Shown piece by piece: positions 22,161-22,881 of a stretch of DNA of 22,881 bases. The position numbers were made by a program, and so were the translations under genes. The DNA lies in contig CAIPFZ010000051.1 of the NCBI GenBank assembly GCA_903864515.1, forward strand, positions 1 through 22,881, given 5' to 3'. This stretch comes from an uncultured bacterium (GTDB lineage Bacteria > Patescibacteriota > Minisyncoccia > Phycocordibacterales > CAIZLB01). Positions within the stretch are counted from its first letter, which is position 1. Each line of letters starts with the position of its first letter. The notes beneath the pieces are model-generated. The model was not told the DNA's origin, ran no database searches, and saw only the letters and a list, made by a program, of their open reading frames with translations.

Positions 22161-22586
22161 ATGCAATTAAAGATAAAAAAACTTCAGACTGAGGCTGTAA
22201 CTCCAAAGTATGCCAATCATGATGATGCCGGTATGGATCTATTCTCCTTAGATGAAATTATAATTAATAAAAATCAAAGAGTTCAAATTCCTACGGGGAT
22301 TGCAATGGAAATTCCAGAAGGATATGTGGGTTTAATTTGGGATAAAAGCGGGCTGTCTCATAAGTATGGTTTAAAGACATTGGGTGGAGTTATTGATTCT
22401 GGATATAGGGGTGAGATTAAAGTTGGAATGATTAATTTAAGTGGTGAAGATTATAGGATTGGAAAAGGAGATAAGGTTGCTCAAATGATTATTCAACAAA
22501 AGACAACTGTTGACATTGTTGAGGTGAAAGAACTTGATGATAAGAGTCAAAGAGGAGACGGCGGATTTGGTTCTACGGGGAAATAG
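22161..22586 (+). CDS. dut: dUTPase (deoxyuridine 5'-triphosphate nucleotidohydrolase)
   Basis: A 141-residue trimeric-type dUTPase that splits dUTP to dUMP and pyrophosphate, keeping uracil out of DNA and supplying dUMP for thymidylate synthase. All five family motifs are present: DDAGMDLFS (21-29), a second motif IWDKSGLSHKYG (59-70) where PRSGLA is common, GVIDSGYRGEIKV (76-88) with the catalytic Asp, GDKVAQMIIQ (103-112) and the C-terminal arm RGDGGFGSTG (131-140) that closes over the substrate. The length is normal. It begins after a terminator, from its own promoter. Confidence 0.97.
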   Translation: MQLKIKKLQTEAVTPKYANHDDAGMDLFSLDEIIINKNQRVQIPTGIAMEIPEGYVGLIWDKSGLSHKYGLKTLGGVIDSGYRGEIKVGMINLSGEDYRIGKGDKVAQMIIQQKTTVDIVEVKELDDKSQRGDGGFGSTGK

Positions 22587-22610
22587 TAAAAAGTTATCCC
22601 CATTTTTCCT

Positions 22611-22639
22611 TTGTATATAACCCACATAAACGCTATAAT
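22611..22639 (+). promoter_or_regulatory. Promoter of the right-edge secreted-protein gene
   Basis: TTGTAT (22611-22616) and TATAAT (22634-22639) are exactly 17 bases apart. The expected start is near 22646, leaving a leader of about 15 bases to the ATG at 22661 or about 42 to the one at 22688. Confidence 0.65.
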
Positions 22640-22687
22640 TATATACATAAACATTGTTGTATGCAGAGCACAATTGCTATATTTCTG

Positions 22688-22881
22688 ATGAAGAAAAGAA
22701 TATTCCTTCTAGGAATATTCTTCGTCTTCTCTGCTTTGCTTTTCCCATCAATTACTAACGCAGCAATGCTTTCCCCTGGCAACATCACCACCTGTGGTGA
22801 ACTTGGAATACCAGGGGAATATACACTACAAAATGATTTAACAACAAGTGGAACCTCCACTTGCTTCTACATATCATCTGA
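22688..22881 (+). CDS. N-terminus of a secreted protein (3' truncated by the window)
   Basis: The frame is open to the end of the window. The visible 64 residues begin with a classic Sec signal peptide: MKKR, a hydrophobic core IFLLGIFFVFSALLF, and a likely cleavage site after TNA (SITNA-AM). The mature part starts with LSPGNITTCGELGIPGEYTL and goes on to TSGTSTCFYI, a pattern resembling the start of right-handed beta-helix surface proteins with paired cysteines, though the repeats would lie beyond the edge. An in-frame ATG at 22661 could add nine residues (MQSTIAIFL); I prefer 22688 because a basic N-region directly precedes the hydrophobic core. Confidence 0.75.
   Translation, partial: MKKRIFLLGIFFVFSALLFPSITNAAMLSPGNITTCGELGIPGEYTLQNDLTTSGTSTCFYISS
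22696..22722 (+). repeat. Perfect 12-bp hairpin inside the signal-peptide coding region
   Basis: AAGAATATTCCT (22696-22707) and AGGAATATTCTT (22711-22722) are exact reverse complements with a three-base loop, beginning eight bases after the preferred ATG. No T-run follows. Confidence 0.75.

Overview
The window is AT-rich, uses the standard bacterial code (TGA ends genes such as glyA) and is tightly packed: no gene-free stretch exceeds about 200 bases, and two convergent genes overlap. Short lysine-rich proteins, a ribonuclease J with a long Q/N/P-rich N-terminal arm, a membrane-anchored family-5 solute-binding protein beside secG and rnj, LemA-HtpX, and many SD-less starts together suggest a Candidatus Patescibacteria (CPR) genome, probably of the Parcubacteria type. 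That placement is inference from gene content and style. No 16S rRNA gene is present to confirm it.

Layout. Bases 1-404 hold the 3' end of an unrecognised plus-strand gene. Bases 470-6008 are a minus-strand block read secG, solute-binding protein, RNase J, MFS transporter. Bases 6097-9843 run on the plus strand: a HicB-HicA toxin-antitoxin pair, lemA, htpX, a candidate HEXXH metallopeptidase and a GNAT acetyltransferase. tRNA-Ser(GGA) follows at 9900-9986, then a second GNAT, a membrane-anchored unknown protein and two tandem paralogous Nudix hydrolases. At 12448-13125 (minus) lies an orphan gene of clearly higher G+C with its own terminator hairpin. tyrS and a polyprenyl-phosphate sugar-phosphate transferase follow as a plus-strand pair, meeting tail to tail a minus-strand unknown protein with a zincin-like but altered motif.

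Bases 17023-22586 are a thymidylate and one-carbon island: a DHFR-like reductase (with a small membrane protein downstream), a dCMP deaminase, a P-loop kinase resembling phage deoxynucleotide monophosphate kinases, thymidylate synthase, serine hydroxymethyltransferase and dUTPase. Together they can supply dUMP by two routes (dCMP deamination, dUTP hydrolysis), methylate it to dTMP, recycle dihydrofolate, recharge the one-carbon carrier and plausibly phosphorylate dTMP. An unknown 155-residue protein with an unusually long hairpin leader sits between glyA and dut. The right edge cuts a secreted protein just after its signal peptide.

Regulation. Many genes have an extended -10 element (TGnTAnnnT) ending almost exactly 6 bases before the ATG, with no Shine-Dalgarno sequence. 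That geometry puts the transcription start on or next to the start codon and predicts leaderless mRNAs. Against this background the few genes with long structured leaders (lemA and the 21610 gene) stand out. No CRISPR array, insertion sequence, rRNA or prophage module was seen.
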